From assembly GCA_018881555.1 (NCBI GenBank), contig JACAXG010000008.1, positions 15,742,816 to 15,806,815 of the forward strand: a stretch of DNA of 64,000 nucleotides, read 5' to 3'. The position numbers and the translations under genes were made by a program. Source of the stretch: Amblyornis subalaris. Its lineage: Eukaryota; Chordata; Aves; Passeriformes; Ptilonorhynchidae. Shown here piece after piece: positions 1 to 12,600 of this stretch. The notes below the pieces were generated by a model, which made no database searches, was not told where the DNA came from, and saw nothing but the letters and a program-made list of their open reading frames with translations. Position 1 is the first letter of the stretch. Every line of letters starts with the position of its first letter.

Positions 1-3000
1 CAGCACCAAATAAACTTTTGAGTGTAACAAACTTCAAGTTGAATTTGAACNCCTTGAGTAAAAAATTCCACAAACCATGAGTTTACCAGATAACAAATGT
101 ACATAGCTGATGTGAGAAAATGAAAGTTAGTGAAGATTTAGGAGATTCATCCAGTCCTATACCAGAGAAATAACCTACTGACAGTGAAGAGCTGGAAGTC
201 TTTATTCCATTTGCTTATTGAGATAATACTGGAAAGAAAACAAACCCTCCAATCTCTTGCTCTTACACAAAAAACCCTCACATTCACAATGTGCTACAGA
301 GTTCATGTTTCAGGCTGCAGACCTTTTCCTAAGACTGTGCTTTTCCTTTGCGCAGACCCAGACACCCCATATGGGAACAAAGGCTGTTAGTGAATTTCCA
401 AGCTCATTTTAAGCACTGGAGGTTGAACAAAGGTGTTCAGCCTCAGCCAGTGAGGCCAGAAGCACAAAATAAACCAAGCTGGTCCCCTCCACAGTGAGTC
501 AGATTCTGGCACTGGCAGTGCTCCAGGTGAGCATTTCAGTGAGAAACAGCAACTCCTACTACCGATCTTCTGCCCATGCTAAGCTGAGAATCTCAGCCTG
601 GAGGAAAACACTCCTGCCTCAGCCCCACTGCCTCTCCCTGGCTCTGGCATCTCATGAAATATCCCACGGAGGTTTCGTCCTGTGAAACGTCCTCACTCAC
701 CACTGCCACAAGTGGAAACTGCTGATTGCCGAGACAAGGCTCCTAATGAGTCCCCTGGCACTTACAGACACTGTTCATTCGGAGCGCTGTTACCTTGTGG
801 ATCATTTTCCAGCATAAGCAGGACTGATGCACACCAGGGCATACCTGACAATCATCATTTCTGTCACCCATTTGTACAATGACAACTCTGAAAATTCAGG
901 TCAAAAATGTCACTCTTGTTAGAGAGAGAACACATCTGTGCCACGGGTGTACCAAGGAATGTTGGTTTAGATCATTTGAAAGTGAGATTTGTCCAACCTG
1001 TCCTGCCTCTCCACCATATCAAAATTGACACAATCCAACCAAAAGAAACTCATCTCTCTCACAATCATTTCTGAGAAGACTTGGTATATTTCTGCTGTTC
1101 TCCAGTTGTACAGCAGCCATAACCAAAATAATTTTTTCAGCGTGTGTAATAATAGTTTTAAACAGATTTCTCTTGAGATATATCATAGTCTCGATTTAAA
1201 AAAGGTGATTTTCTTTTAAATATATTATTCTGTATCCTTATTCATCATTCTTCACCAAATCTATTTCATCTTTGTCAATTTTTAGAGTCCTCAGTAGACC
1301 ACAACAAAAAAAAGTTAATGGAAAATTGTTAATCCTAACAATGAGTTTCTCCATTCAGGACAGGACGTGACAATAAATACTGATTTGGTGATGAATTCCA
1401 CTTCAAAACACCCCATCCTGTGCCTTACACCTACCCTCAGAGCAGCAGGGCCTGTGTCAGCCCCAGGTATGTTTTATCCCCTTGTTCCCATTTCTGCCCC
1501 AGTAAATACAAAGGCACTTGCTTTCTATGCATATAAAATGAAGAGCAAATCTTCCCATTTACGCCAGTCTGAGCCATCTCAGATAAAATTACTGAACCCA
1601 AAGCTCTGCTCAGATCTTGCTCCTGCTGGATTTCCCATTCAGCTTGGCTAACACAGGAGATTCCACTCGAATAAACAACCAAATATTGATATTTATGCAA
1701 ATAGAACAAGCGGTGATGTAAACTTTTGAAGTTTGCTTGTGTGTGCTTCAAAACCAATAAACAGTGTTTTTACTTTGAACCTTCTATCTCAAACACCAAG
1801 AAAAAGATGCCTTTCAAGTAAACAAATGTAATTCAAATCAAGACAGTACATGCAGTGTGAAATCTTTCACCACATCATAAGGCAGCAAGTCCAATATAGC
1901 TCAGCTGTACACCACCAATGCCAAGATTTTGTAGTAAAAACATTGACAGACCCTTAATTATTATAGCGCCTCCTGGCAGTGCTATAATTAGATTGAACAT
2001 AACTATTAGTCATCTTAATTAGTACACACATTCCTTGTTTAGCACAATAAAAATTACAAAGCAAGGATGCCACTTAATTAGGTGACCTGGGAATTGATGC
2101 CTACCTATATTTCACTTTTATTTTAAGTGTCCTTACCAAGATTAAATCTAATATCTATAACCAAGAATGGGTATTTATATGGTACTCCACCTGTACATAA
2201 AATCACCTGTTAAATTAATATATATTAAACACCTCAAGGACGTTTCTGAAGTTATGCCAGCAGTTCATTTGCAATTGTACTGCAAGGAAAGAAATACATC
2301 ACAATTTTAGAAACTCAAGGTTAATTGCATATTCTAATAAGTGTCTCACATACCATAAATTTAAAAGAAAAGAAAGTGCATTCAGTTAAATCCCCATCAA
2401 CCTTCCAGTTCTCCTGATGGTGCCTCATTGTGTCCTAGTGAAGTGCTGGGCCCCCTGTAAACCCTGTGCCACAGACTCTGTCTAAGGGCTGCGCTGCAGT
2501 GGGGACGGGCACACGGGACCTGCAGTGCCACCGAGCTCCACCTCACCACAGCAGCACAGAAAGCACAATTTACATCCACATTCAATAGCACAAATATTGA
2601 CAGTATCTTACATGTGCTTGAAAACATCAAGCTATGAACCTGCAGCTCAGGACCTGCCTGTGGATCCGTCCCTCAGTGCTCCCACATTGTTTTGGGGTGC
2701 AGGTATCCACACAGAGAGGGTGCATCTGCTCTGGGGCCAGCAGGAAGGAGGAGGAGCTGAAGTTTTGGAAGAAACCACATCATTTTTGACTATAGGGAGG
2801 TAAGATCTCTACTAAAACCAAACTCCTACATGATCAGAACTGGAGCTGTATTTTCTGCTCTCTTGTAACCTGAAATTCACCTGNGCTTTTCTTTTTGGCT
2901 CCTTGGTTTCTCCGTAATTGTTGCAGGAGATTCCCTTAGGAAATAGGGAAAACTGCTCAGCAGTACTTTGCTAGAGCAAAGACACTCACCAGTGTATGGG

Positions 3001-3262
3001 AGGATGCAATAGGTCTTTAATAACCTTTGATTGGCCAAGGTAGCTTTAGTTTTGAAGGTCTAACAGACCTTAAAAAAATGCTGGCAATTCAAACANAGGA
3101 AAATACAATGGAACTCACCACTTCAAATACCAGTTTTTTAAGAATTAACACCATGACACTCATTGTGTTTAGCATCAACTCCTCAAACATCCTTTCCATC
3201 TGCAATTTCTGCAGATTTTTTTAAGAGTAGAACTGAGAAGCCACAACTTCAGAGAAGTGTTT
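1..3262. other. Left flank without a recognisable gene
   Basis: Short ORFs on both strands have no recognisable product and no consistent splice context. The stretch 1920-2130 is very AT-rich with repeated taatta-like motifs and looks like a conserved non-coding element. The rest shows nothing I can assign. Confidence 0.5.
1920..2130. promoter_or_regulatory. Possible conserved non-coding element
   Basis: The stretch contains several TAAT/ATTA cores of the homeodomain type (ccttaattattatagcgcct, catcttaattagtacacaca, cacttaattaggtgacct). It has no open frame and no repeats. This texture is typical of conserved enhancers, but conservation cannot be seen from one sequence. Confidence 0.2.
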
Positions 3263-3268
3263 TTTAAT
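3263..3268 (-). terminator. Possible poly(A) signal (ATTAAA)
   Basis: The plus strand reads tttaat here, so the minus strand reads ATTAAA, about 220 bases beyond the proposed stop codon at 3489. This is a common variant hexamer, but such hexamers are frequent in AT-rich DNA. The assignment rests on position only. Confidence 0.2.
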
Positions 3269-3488
3269 TCTGAATCTCATCCATCACANGTTTTAAACAA
3301 GTGGAAATTTGGTATAAGCAATCCCTGGTACTATGAAACCCCTCTGCACTTCACAAGCACCCTAATTCCTGCAGTGCTGACAAGCTGTCTTGGGACTTTG
3401 GTTGGATTTTGAGTCTCTCTCTTCACCTCCAAAACTGGCAGGGCAAGGTGGCCTGGACACTTTCCCATTTCACAGGTCAGCCCAGGAG

Positions 3489-3650
3489 TTATTTATCTGA
3501 GGCTTTTTGAAGCTTGTGGTCAAAAATGAGACCAGCTGTTNGTTTCACAGCATCAGACAACGATGCTACAGAACTGTTAATTATGTTTAACAATTTTAAT
3601 TGCACTAGAGTCATACACAGGTTTCTTGAAAATAAAATGTGCCCATTTTG
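3489..3650 (-). CDS. Terminal coding exon with TAA stop
   Basis: The acceptor is tggatatgctgtatctctgtacag. The phase-0 entry matches the 4540-4614 exon. The frame runs 53 codons from QNGHILFSRNLCMTLVQLKL through NIINSSVASLSDAV to LIFDHKLQKASDK and a TAA at 3489-3491. One codon holds an ambiguous base (3541). An ATTAAA-type poly(A) signal lies about 220 bases downstream on the minus strand (3263-3268). A missed small exon in the preceding 0.9-kb intron is possible. Confidence 0.5.
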   Translation of the reverse strand, partial: QNGHILFSRNLCMTLVQLKLLNIINSSVASLSDAVKXTAGLIFDHKLQKASDK

Positions 3651-6600
3651 CTGTACAGAGATACAGCATATCCAGTAGGAGATAGAGAATAAAGCAATCA
3701 TGAGGCTCCAGTGTGCACTTTAACTGTGTGAATGCTCTGACACCACCCTGTGTTCAAGCCCTGAGTGGGCAGAGAGTCTTTCAGCCTACCCAGAGCACAA
3801 AACAGCCCACAATGAACAGCTTCGGTGTGACACNACAGCACTCTGCAATAAAACTGCTGCTCAGAACAAGAGCCCACAAGAAAAATGAAGACAAAACAAA
3901 AATGCCGTGACATTTGGTATAGAAACCAACGNTGTTTTCTTGCCAGGTACCTGCTGACATTGCCAGACTCCAGCCTCCTCCCTCCAGCCCGGAATGCCCA
4001 CCACAGCACTTAGCAATCTGTTCACACCGTCATTAAACCCATTATCCCTCAGTGACGGAAAAGTCTCTGCAACTGCCACAATGCCACTGCCCTGTGACAA
4101 ATCCCACTCTTTCCAAGTGGTGAGCATTTAGTATTTACTACCACAGATTAATTGGAATTTAAAGAAAGGAAAAAAGAATGAAAAAAATTGCTTCTCTAGG
4201 CAGACTATGGTAAATATCAATATGTTTCATCAGAGCTCTGCTTTCATTAGTTCTAGACCAATTACAGCAACTACTTTTTCTCCAGNATAATTCATCAAGC
4301 TATTAATTAAAATATGGAAAACACAAAATTCTCTCTTACTTCCTTACTGCAAAGGACTTTCCAATGATAATTGTTACAGATAAGGAGAAAATGGAAGAGT
4401 TATTGTTTGCCACAGATTAAGAAACTTGCCAAAAAATGTAGAAGAGTTGATATTCAAAGCACCCAGCAATAGAAAAATAATATAATACATGTAAATTTAA
4501 GGCAACAACAATAGAAGTGCAAGAAGTAATTTTTCTTACCATGACTGGTTTCCCAATTTCTTCTACTTCATCAGACTGGAAACTTTCAAACCACAGGCTC
4601 CCCAGGAAGTATTCCTGGCTACTTCAGGAAAATCTTTCAGTGATGTGGCCCCACGGTGATGATGTCAGGGTCCAAATCCTCCTGAAAAGTTGCACTGTGA
4701 TTTCTTGTGTACCCATGAATAGTGAGAAGAGGTGTTTACCGTAAATGCTTTGTCCATCATCCCCAAACAGCCTGACACTTCTGCTGAAAAAGTCTGCAGA
4801 TGTAAGTTTTTAACAGGGACAGACAAAGCGATGTCACAGGGCTGCAGCTCTGGCACACACAGAAGGTGAAGCTGGCACCAGCTCTCCCATCTGATGAAAC
4901 AGCACAAGTCACTCTGCACTGGATAACGTTGTATTTGCCGGATTTCCTCATAGATTGATAGTCTGCCAAAACAAAAGGAAACAAATGAAAAAAGTACAAG
5001 GCCAAGGTTCCTGAGAAGGAACAATGACACAGAGAAGAAACACCTGAGTAGGCTGTGAGGGGAACTCGACTGATCAACCCAAAAGTCAGCAAGTACTCAC
5101 TCCATTTTCTCTAGGAGGACACAATTCTTGTTCCTTCCCAATGCTGTCTGTGCTGTGCACCCGAGGGGGCTCGTCTGGGGGGCAGGGAAGCCCAATGTGC
5201 CCCACACTTGAAATCTGAACATGTCCTCAGTCCTCACGTCCTCCTTCCTGTAACAGAGTGGGTATCTCCTGCCACAGCTCTCCTCTCCAGTCTCCAAAAA
5301 CAGCTTTTTGGGTCATGTTGCTCAGTTCTGATTCAGTACAGGCTCTCTCATTAGCACTGACAACGTAGAGCAAGGCTCTGCTTCACTCTCCCCTCATGAT
5401 TCTGCTTCTGTTCTTTCAGGCAACCATTGGAAATACCTTCCCATGGCTCAGGTGACAAACCACTTTTCTCTTCACATTGTTTCTCCAAAATTATGCTTAA
5501 GAAAGGGGGAAGTGGTCCCTGGCACTGTGGGTGAGGAAAAGAATGAGGAACAGTCCCGCAAGCAGCAAGGATGAGAAAGGAGCAGTGCTTACCATCACCT
5601 CCACTCAACTTTGTAATTGATTTCTCAACTTCAAGACTCCAGTCTTGACAAATTTTGAAAGACTAAATAGAGAGGGAGCAGGTGATTCGTTACACGAGGA
5701 GATATTCTGCTCCAAAATGAAACTTTTACAGAAAGAGTTCACTGTCATCTCCCTCAAGAACAATATTTGCAACTGGGGAGAACTGAATGAGCAATGTAGA
5801 CTCTGCTTTTCCCCCCAAAATACATGCACTTAATTTTGAAATGCAAGACTGAAGGATTTTTCCCTGGGAAAGGTTTATTCATAATAAATAAAAGAAAAAT
5901 AGTTTCAAGCTGAACTGCCTTCCAAATGAGAGCTTGACTTCAGCTTTTTCCATTTTGCGAGTACAGCCTCTCGCTTTTATTAAGAGCAGTTGAAATTTCA
6001 ATTTACTCGTGGTTGGATATAATTCTTCATTCAACCCACCAAAAAATATTCAATTTATTGAAATGTTTCAGTTTCAGATCATTCCAAGCTAATATTTGTT
6101 CAGCTCAGCTAAACTGAAAACCAGAAGCATATCTGTGTTTAAATATAGTAGAANAATTTCTTCCATCCCTGTATCTATGTCAGCCTAATCAGGTCACCGG
6201 TGGGAACTGTTGACTGGTAGAAACACGAGGCTTTCTCTTTATGAAAAATGACTGACCTTGCTTTAAAGCAATTTAGTTTGTGTCAACATTGCCTTTCTCA
6301 TTAAATAATAGGCTCTAAGTGGCATATCCATTCTTCTTCAGCACAGACAAGAGCTCTTCAGGCAAGTTCTGGGATGCTATTTTTAGGCATCTCATAGTAA
6401 TGACGTGCTCAGTGCACTGTTTGGAGTATGTCTACAATAATTATTCCTTGTCTGCCCTGTTGTATTGGTCAGCCCCAGAGAGAGCTCATAAAAATGTTAG
6501 ATCTGCACTCTTACTGGGATGCAGAAAGAATTTTGAATAAATGTAAACATTTGGTAGCACTCACATAGCTGTAAATAATACCAGTGCAACAAGTTGATTA

Positions 6601-9600
6601 AACATACACATTCCCCTCTCTGAAAATGCTGAATAGCTTCAGCATAATTCTTCCTCGTTCAGTTGCTGAGATGACTCTTCAGCCTCTTCTCACTAATTCT
6701 CCCACATTTGCCATTTCCTCTATATATTACCTGGCCAGTCATGCAAGTATTGGAGAGGATAACACAGGTAATTTCATCTGTCAGAACCAAATGAGCAGTG
6801 AGAGGAAATATTTGAATCACTTGTCATTTTTCTTTTTTAATATTTCTTTTTTTCCTTCCCCCCCCCCCCCCCCCCTTTTTTATTTATTTTCTCATTATGG
6901 CCATTTCAAATCTCTCAGGCTGCTTTGTAAGAAGGTTCTCAGTCCAGATCTCAAGGTGACATGCATTCCATTAACCCTGTCAGTATTCCCAGTAATTCCT
7001 TAGAATTTGCTGTTGTGATTACACAGTTCTCAAGAAACGTGCTCCCCTGGAACTAAGCATTAGAAAGATNCAAAATCAGCTGAAGAGAGTTTAATAAACA
7101 TATTTAAATACATATTTATACCCTCCACATTATTAGACCAGGTCATTAAATCCTTGCTCTGTGTATTGCCTACTAAAGATAGAACAGAGGCTTACTCAGA
7201 CTGTTGTGTAGTGAGGAGTCATCTCTGCTGGGAAATCATGTGAGCTATCAGTCNTGTTGTAGCACACAAACAGCTCATCAGAGCTTTTTAATGATTTATT
7301 AATGTAGTCAATCTGGTGGCGTTTTACAGTGGTTATCAGAGGGCTGCAGTTAATAGTGTTGATTGTAGGGTCTAATATCCTCATGTGCCCTTTGCAATGT
7401 AACACAGGCCAGACTGGCACTGCTGTGACTAGACCAAAGCCTTAGTCTAACAAACCAATGCCTGTCTGCATCAGAGACTTGTCTTCAGCCCTATCCAGAC
7501 ATTATTTGTAGGATCCCTTAGGGTTCTTGATCAGATCTAGTGCAGTGTCACATCACTACTCTTCCTCCAGGTAATGCTGTTGGTCAGCATGATGTGATTT
7601 GTCATTTCTAGGTTGATGACATCCAGTTCTGTGACTTTTCAAAGCTTAGCATTGCATATGCTGTCACACCATTTCAAACATATTGAACTAAAGCAAAACT
7701 GCTTTCACTTGAAGTCAGATAAAAGAAGGTCTGTTAATGGGTCTGGGAACTCTGGAACAAGCTGCTGTCTCCCAGGCTAAACTCTCTAAGTGGAAAAATA
7801 ATTTAAAGTCTTGTGTTAGGAGTTAGTGTGTTAAATTTGCCTCAGCATGGTTCACAAAAGTCTGAAAGCAACATAATACTTTAAGAGATTCTTATTCCTG
7901 CTGCAATAGGTCAGAGCAACNCCCACTGGGAACAGCAGTGCAAGGGCAGAAAAGCAGGCAGGCCAGCTACCTGCCTCATCCAAACCTCAGCCAGAGAGGG
8001 AAGCAACACCAATCTGACAATCTAAGTCATATTATACACATTTTCATGGAGCAGCCCATAAGCTGTTCCCCAGGATTCAGACTGGATGGACACAGAGCTG
8101 TGCAGTAGCACCCTCTGGCAGCGGTCAGGGAGGGCTTAGGTACTTCATTACAGCATCAGGTTATCAGCCATTCCTGATAAAAATACCACTGCCACAATAA
8201 ACCTCCCTGCTTGTGACCTCAACAGCCCCATGGCTAAAACAGGGACAGGCACAAGGGCATTCACCAAGCCCCACTAGGAGGGAAAAGTTTGACTCCTGAT
8301 TGAGGTGAAGTAGAAGAAACTGGCACAAAAGCTACGAAAGGATGGAAGAAAACCAGGTTTGAACTGACAAGACCAAAGCAGTGAGTCAGTGAAGCGATTT
8401 GCTGATCTCTCCAATGTCAACTAGAATTAATCTTTTTTTTCTTTCGTTCTGCTATTTTTTCTAAAAAATTAATAGTGTTTTTCCCCTCAAATAAGTCTCC
8501 AATACTCTCAGTCAGGTTGAAGTTTAATAGAAGGAGGGATACCAAAGCAATAAATAATTAAAAAGACTGTTTCTAAGANTGTCAGTACTGATTACACACC
8601 AAAGCAATCTCCTGATAAGCATGAGTGAAAAGGAGACCAGAATATTTGGCAACATGAAACAAAGTTCTGATTCATTAAAGATTGACAACAAGGCCTAAAT
8701 CTGTTGTGNGATAGGCACATATTTATCATGCTGATACTAACTGGAATGGAAATTTCCCAAGAACCAATGATTCAAATCTAGACTATCAGTTTTTAAAAAA
8801 ATAGTCTATTTTTTTTTCACTGTAGAGTTAGGAAAATTAGAAAATTGTTGAAGAGAATACTGCTGCTTAGATTTATCTCAGCTATTTAAAACTAACTTGA
8901 AAAAAATTTAAAAGGTTGCAAAATCCTTACTAATTGNAAAAGTTGAAATTTTTCCAAATCCCCATGAACTGCACCTAGTTAAACACCTGTTTAATCAAAT
9001 CAANCAAATATCCAGAAAATTAAAGCTGTAGGGTACAGATTACTTCTAATCCTGGAGACGTTAAAAGTCAGCACGACAGCTAAATTTCTAGAGATGAAGT
9101 CTGAACTATAAGGACAAAAAAAGGAATCGTACCAGAAAAAAAATATGGAGAAAACTTAATTAAGATGCAGACAAAACCAGAGCTGTTCTGGATTTTAAAA
9201 ATGAAATAGCAATTTTTCATCTCTATCTGAAAAAGTCNAGCACCTTGTACTTACTTGCCTGAACAGCGAAGAAATGTCCAATGCATCAGTACTTATGGGA
9301 AACGAGAGGCTACTTCTGCATCCCAGTTTTCCAAAGCATGGCCACAGAGATGCCTTGAGAGGCTCCCTGGGCTGATTGCTGCACGGCTACAGGGGGAAAA
9401 TAAAACAGCTTTTGGTTTTGCGAGGTTAAGCGTAAGGTTTGCAAGGCCTTGGTGTGAGCATCAAATCAGCTCAGGCTGGAAAAAGTATATGTGTGTGCCA
9501 GTTCTTTAACACAGCAGAAACCACAAGATGCACTGCATGACCAAAATTCTACATATGCTATTCCTGAAGCTCAATTATCTCCAACAGCGTTAAATTATCC

Positions 9601-12600
9601 CTCACGAAAAAGCAGCGAGTACATAAAAACAAACAGACACTCTCTCATGCAACAGCATAAACTGTTTGCCAGTAATACTGGAAATTGAGCACTTTGCTAC
9701 CAAATGGCTTTAAAGTCCATGAATTCCTATAATTAATGGATTATGCCCTATAAATATCACTGCAATAATCCACATTCCCAATATTGATATAAACTTGTTT
9801 CAAGAGTATTAAGGTCAGTTTACTTTAGAAGTAAATATTTACTTATGTTTTTGTAAAACCCAGCTATCTCTTTAAATATTAAAACACCAAGTGCATATTT
9901 CTTTTTTCTCTGCCCCCCTGCTCACAATAAATTGCTGATCCAGCAGTCCAGAAAATCCCAGTAATTCTGATGCAAAATGTAGAGAGCAAATAACTAATTC
10001 AGAAGGTTTGATTTTAAAGAATGAATAAAATCCCTGAAAAGACACAGAGGTATTTTAACTGATGTTTAAATACCCACAATATTGGAAACAAGCTATGAAA
10101 AGAAACTGAGATGTGGTTATATTTAATCTCTGCAAAATGTTTCTGCCAGTCTTATCTTCCATATAGGCAATGAATAAAGACAGAAATAAATTCCTGAAGA
10201 AAGAAGAAAAGAGAAAATAAGATCATTTGCTGTGATTCTTTTCTGCTGTGGGAATTGTCTGTAATCTACAGCATATAGAAGCAAGCAACCAGTTGGAGCA
10301 GCTTTTGGAGAACAGAAGCAAAACCACTGCAGGTAATCAAGGCTCTGCTCCTTTTGGACTAAGAACAGAAAAACTCAGACTTAGTCTGAGACCTATTCAC
10401 AGATCAATTTGAAGTGTTACATTTTTAGAACTGGAGGTATTGTCACCCTTTAACCAAAGGAGCAATCCTTTATTCCAGTTGAGAACATATGATCTTCTTA
10501 CTATACTATAAAATTAGTCAGTTCTAGTTGAATGTAATTGTTTCTTTGTCACCACGTTCATTCATATTTTTATGAGTATTAAAAAAAGACATACAGTTTG
10601 CAAATCTGAAGTTCAGGGATGATGCTCAGTGTTAGGTAAACAGCTCAGGTTTTTTATGTGTTTTGATCTTGATACCAAAACCACTTGAAAGGATCATGGG
10701 ATGTTATGTGCAGGCTTGTGGATCAGGCTCTGAGACTGATTTATATTGTATCAAAAGGATATGGGAACCAGACAACACTTTGATGCAGAGATTTTTCCAT
10801 TCAAACCCAGTGGACTTTGTTCCCAAGTGGAAACACCGGAACCACAATAGAGTACTAAAAGNATACAGTTTGCAGGAGTTTGAGCAACCTGACCAAATGT
10901 TGAATTTAGTCCTGCTTTGCACACAGAAGGTGACCAGGTATTGGCATTACCCAAGGTCCTTTCCAGCCTGACCTGTTCTTCAGTTCAGTCATTTTGCTGT
11001 GTTTTAGTGGTTCAGAATTGCAGTTTATATNGGTGTCAGATCATGACACACCCACACACACTGGGTAAAGTCTGGAAGGTTTTAGTTCTAGACCACGAGC
11101 TGGACTCCAGCACAGGATAGACTGCAGATTATGTTAAACAGATTCAATCCCCTCCAGGGTTACAGTACCCAGCTGTTCACTTGGTCCTTAAAACACCTGA
11201 GAGTTTCTTTCAACTGTTGCCTTCATGTGGCTTTCAGAGGGTCACAAACTTCTCTCAGCTGACCAATTCACACAACAGCCCACAGGGACTATCCCTGCTC
11301 CTCAGAGCACCGAGAGCCTTCAGCAAAGAGAGCTGGGCATGGACACTGCCCACATGCCACCTGCCTGAGACCCTCTAAAGCCAGCACNGCAAATTCTTCT
11401 GTGCTCATATTTGCTTCAAAAGAGGAATTATTTGACAATGATTTCATAACTTCTTTACATTGAGGATGGCAGAGCACTGGAACAGCTGCCCAGGGAGGTT
11501 GTGGAGTCTCCCTCTCTGGAGACATTCCAAACCCACCTGGAAGCACTCCTGTGTCACTTGCTCTGGGTGACTCTGCCTTGGCAGTGGGGTTGGACTGGCT
11601 GATCTCCAGAGGTTCCTTCCAACCTGAACTATTCTGTGAACACCTCTTCCTTTTCAATAGGGTTTTGAACNGCTGAATTAAAAAATAGTGACAGGTTATG
11701 CTTGAAGCTGGATGGAAAAAGTAAGGAAATGAAGGTCAGNTTATTCCGGTAATATTGGTAATATCTCACATCCACAAACAAGAAAGCCTGTGTAATGCTA
11801 ATATGTTATCCAAAAACTGCTGAAATTCAACTGTGATGCTGCAAGAGTAATTCAGGTCACAGTTTAAGCTTGTCACATAATTAGTTTACATTTAATCAGA
11901 CTGCTGGTATGTAAACATAATTACCATTCTCAGACCTTTAATTGAAATTGTCACAGCACTACTGCGAGCTCCTTCCCCGGATCTGCTGGAATGGATTTCC
12001 TGCTCACGGACACTAAGTGAGCACGACAGTTTTCCTGGAGACTCTGCCACACACCAGGCTAATCCAGACTGGGCAGGACTCTTCCCAGTCACACTGGTGA
12101 CAAAACAGACACAACACCATTTTTCAGTCCTAATCACAGATGTAATAATTAAGTTCAGCTGGTGTTAATCAGGCTAATTACACTGCAGCTAATGCATTAC
12201 CACCAAACCCATGTACGATAGTTTGCAAGTGTGCCAGGAAAGCTTGTCTCTAATGGGATAAATCTATACAAACTGCAACTTANGTGCAATAGTATCAAAG
12301 ACCATTTGTGACCTTTGACAGGGTCTTTCCTTCTTGAAAGAGATTACAATTCACCTNCCTGATCAGAAAATCAAGTATCTTCATTATAATAGGTGCACAG
12401 TGTTCTTTAAAGTTATACCTAGACCTACGTCTTAGGAAACATCAGCCCTAGTATTTAGAAATAGTGTGTTAAGAAACATTTTTTCCTCTTAATTGTCCAC
12501 TAATATCGAATACAATAGAGGAGCAGGACAGGAGCAGCCCTGTACTTGCACATTTCTCACAGCTGTGCCCTCCAAACACACCTGCAGGTCTTCTCAACTC

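Noticed and set aside
3861..4127. Minus-strand ORF of 88 codons with a GTACCT donor-like site
   Set aside because: No convincing acceptor was found. The flanking exons (4540-4614 and 3489-3650) already join in phase without it, although an extra exon is not excluded.
6626..7003. Plus-strand ORF of 125 codons
   Set aside because: It runs through the poly-C/poly-T tract (Pro and Phe runs) and has no splice context or recognisable product.
10660..10960. Two overlapping minus-strand ORFs at 10.7-10.95 kb as an extra exon of the main gene
   Set aside because: Neither is bounded by a usable donor, and the exons on either side join in phase without it.
11289..11657. Minus-strand ORF of 122 codons
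   Set aside because: Most of it is the antisense of the CR1 fragment at 11462-11641. The remainder has no supporting features.
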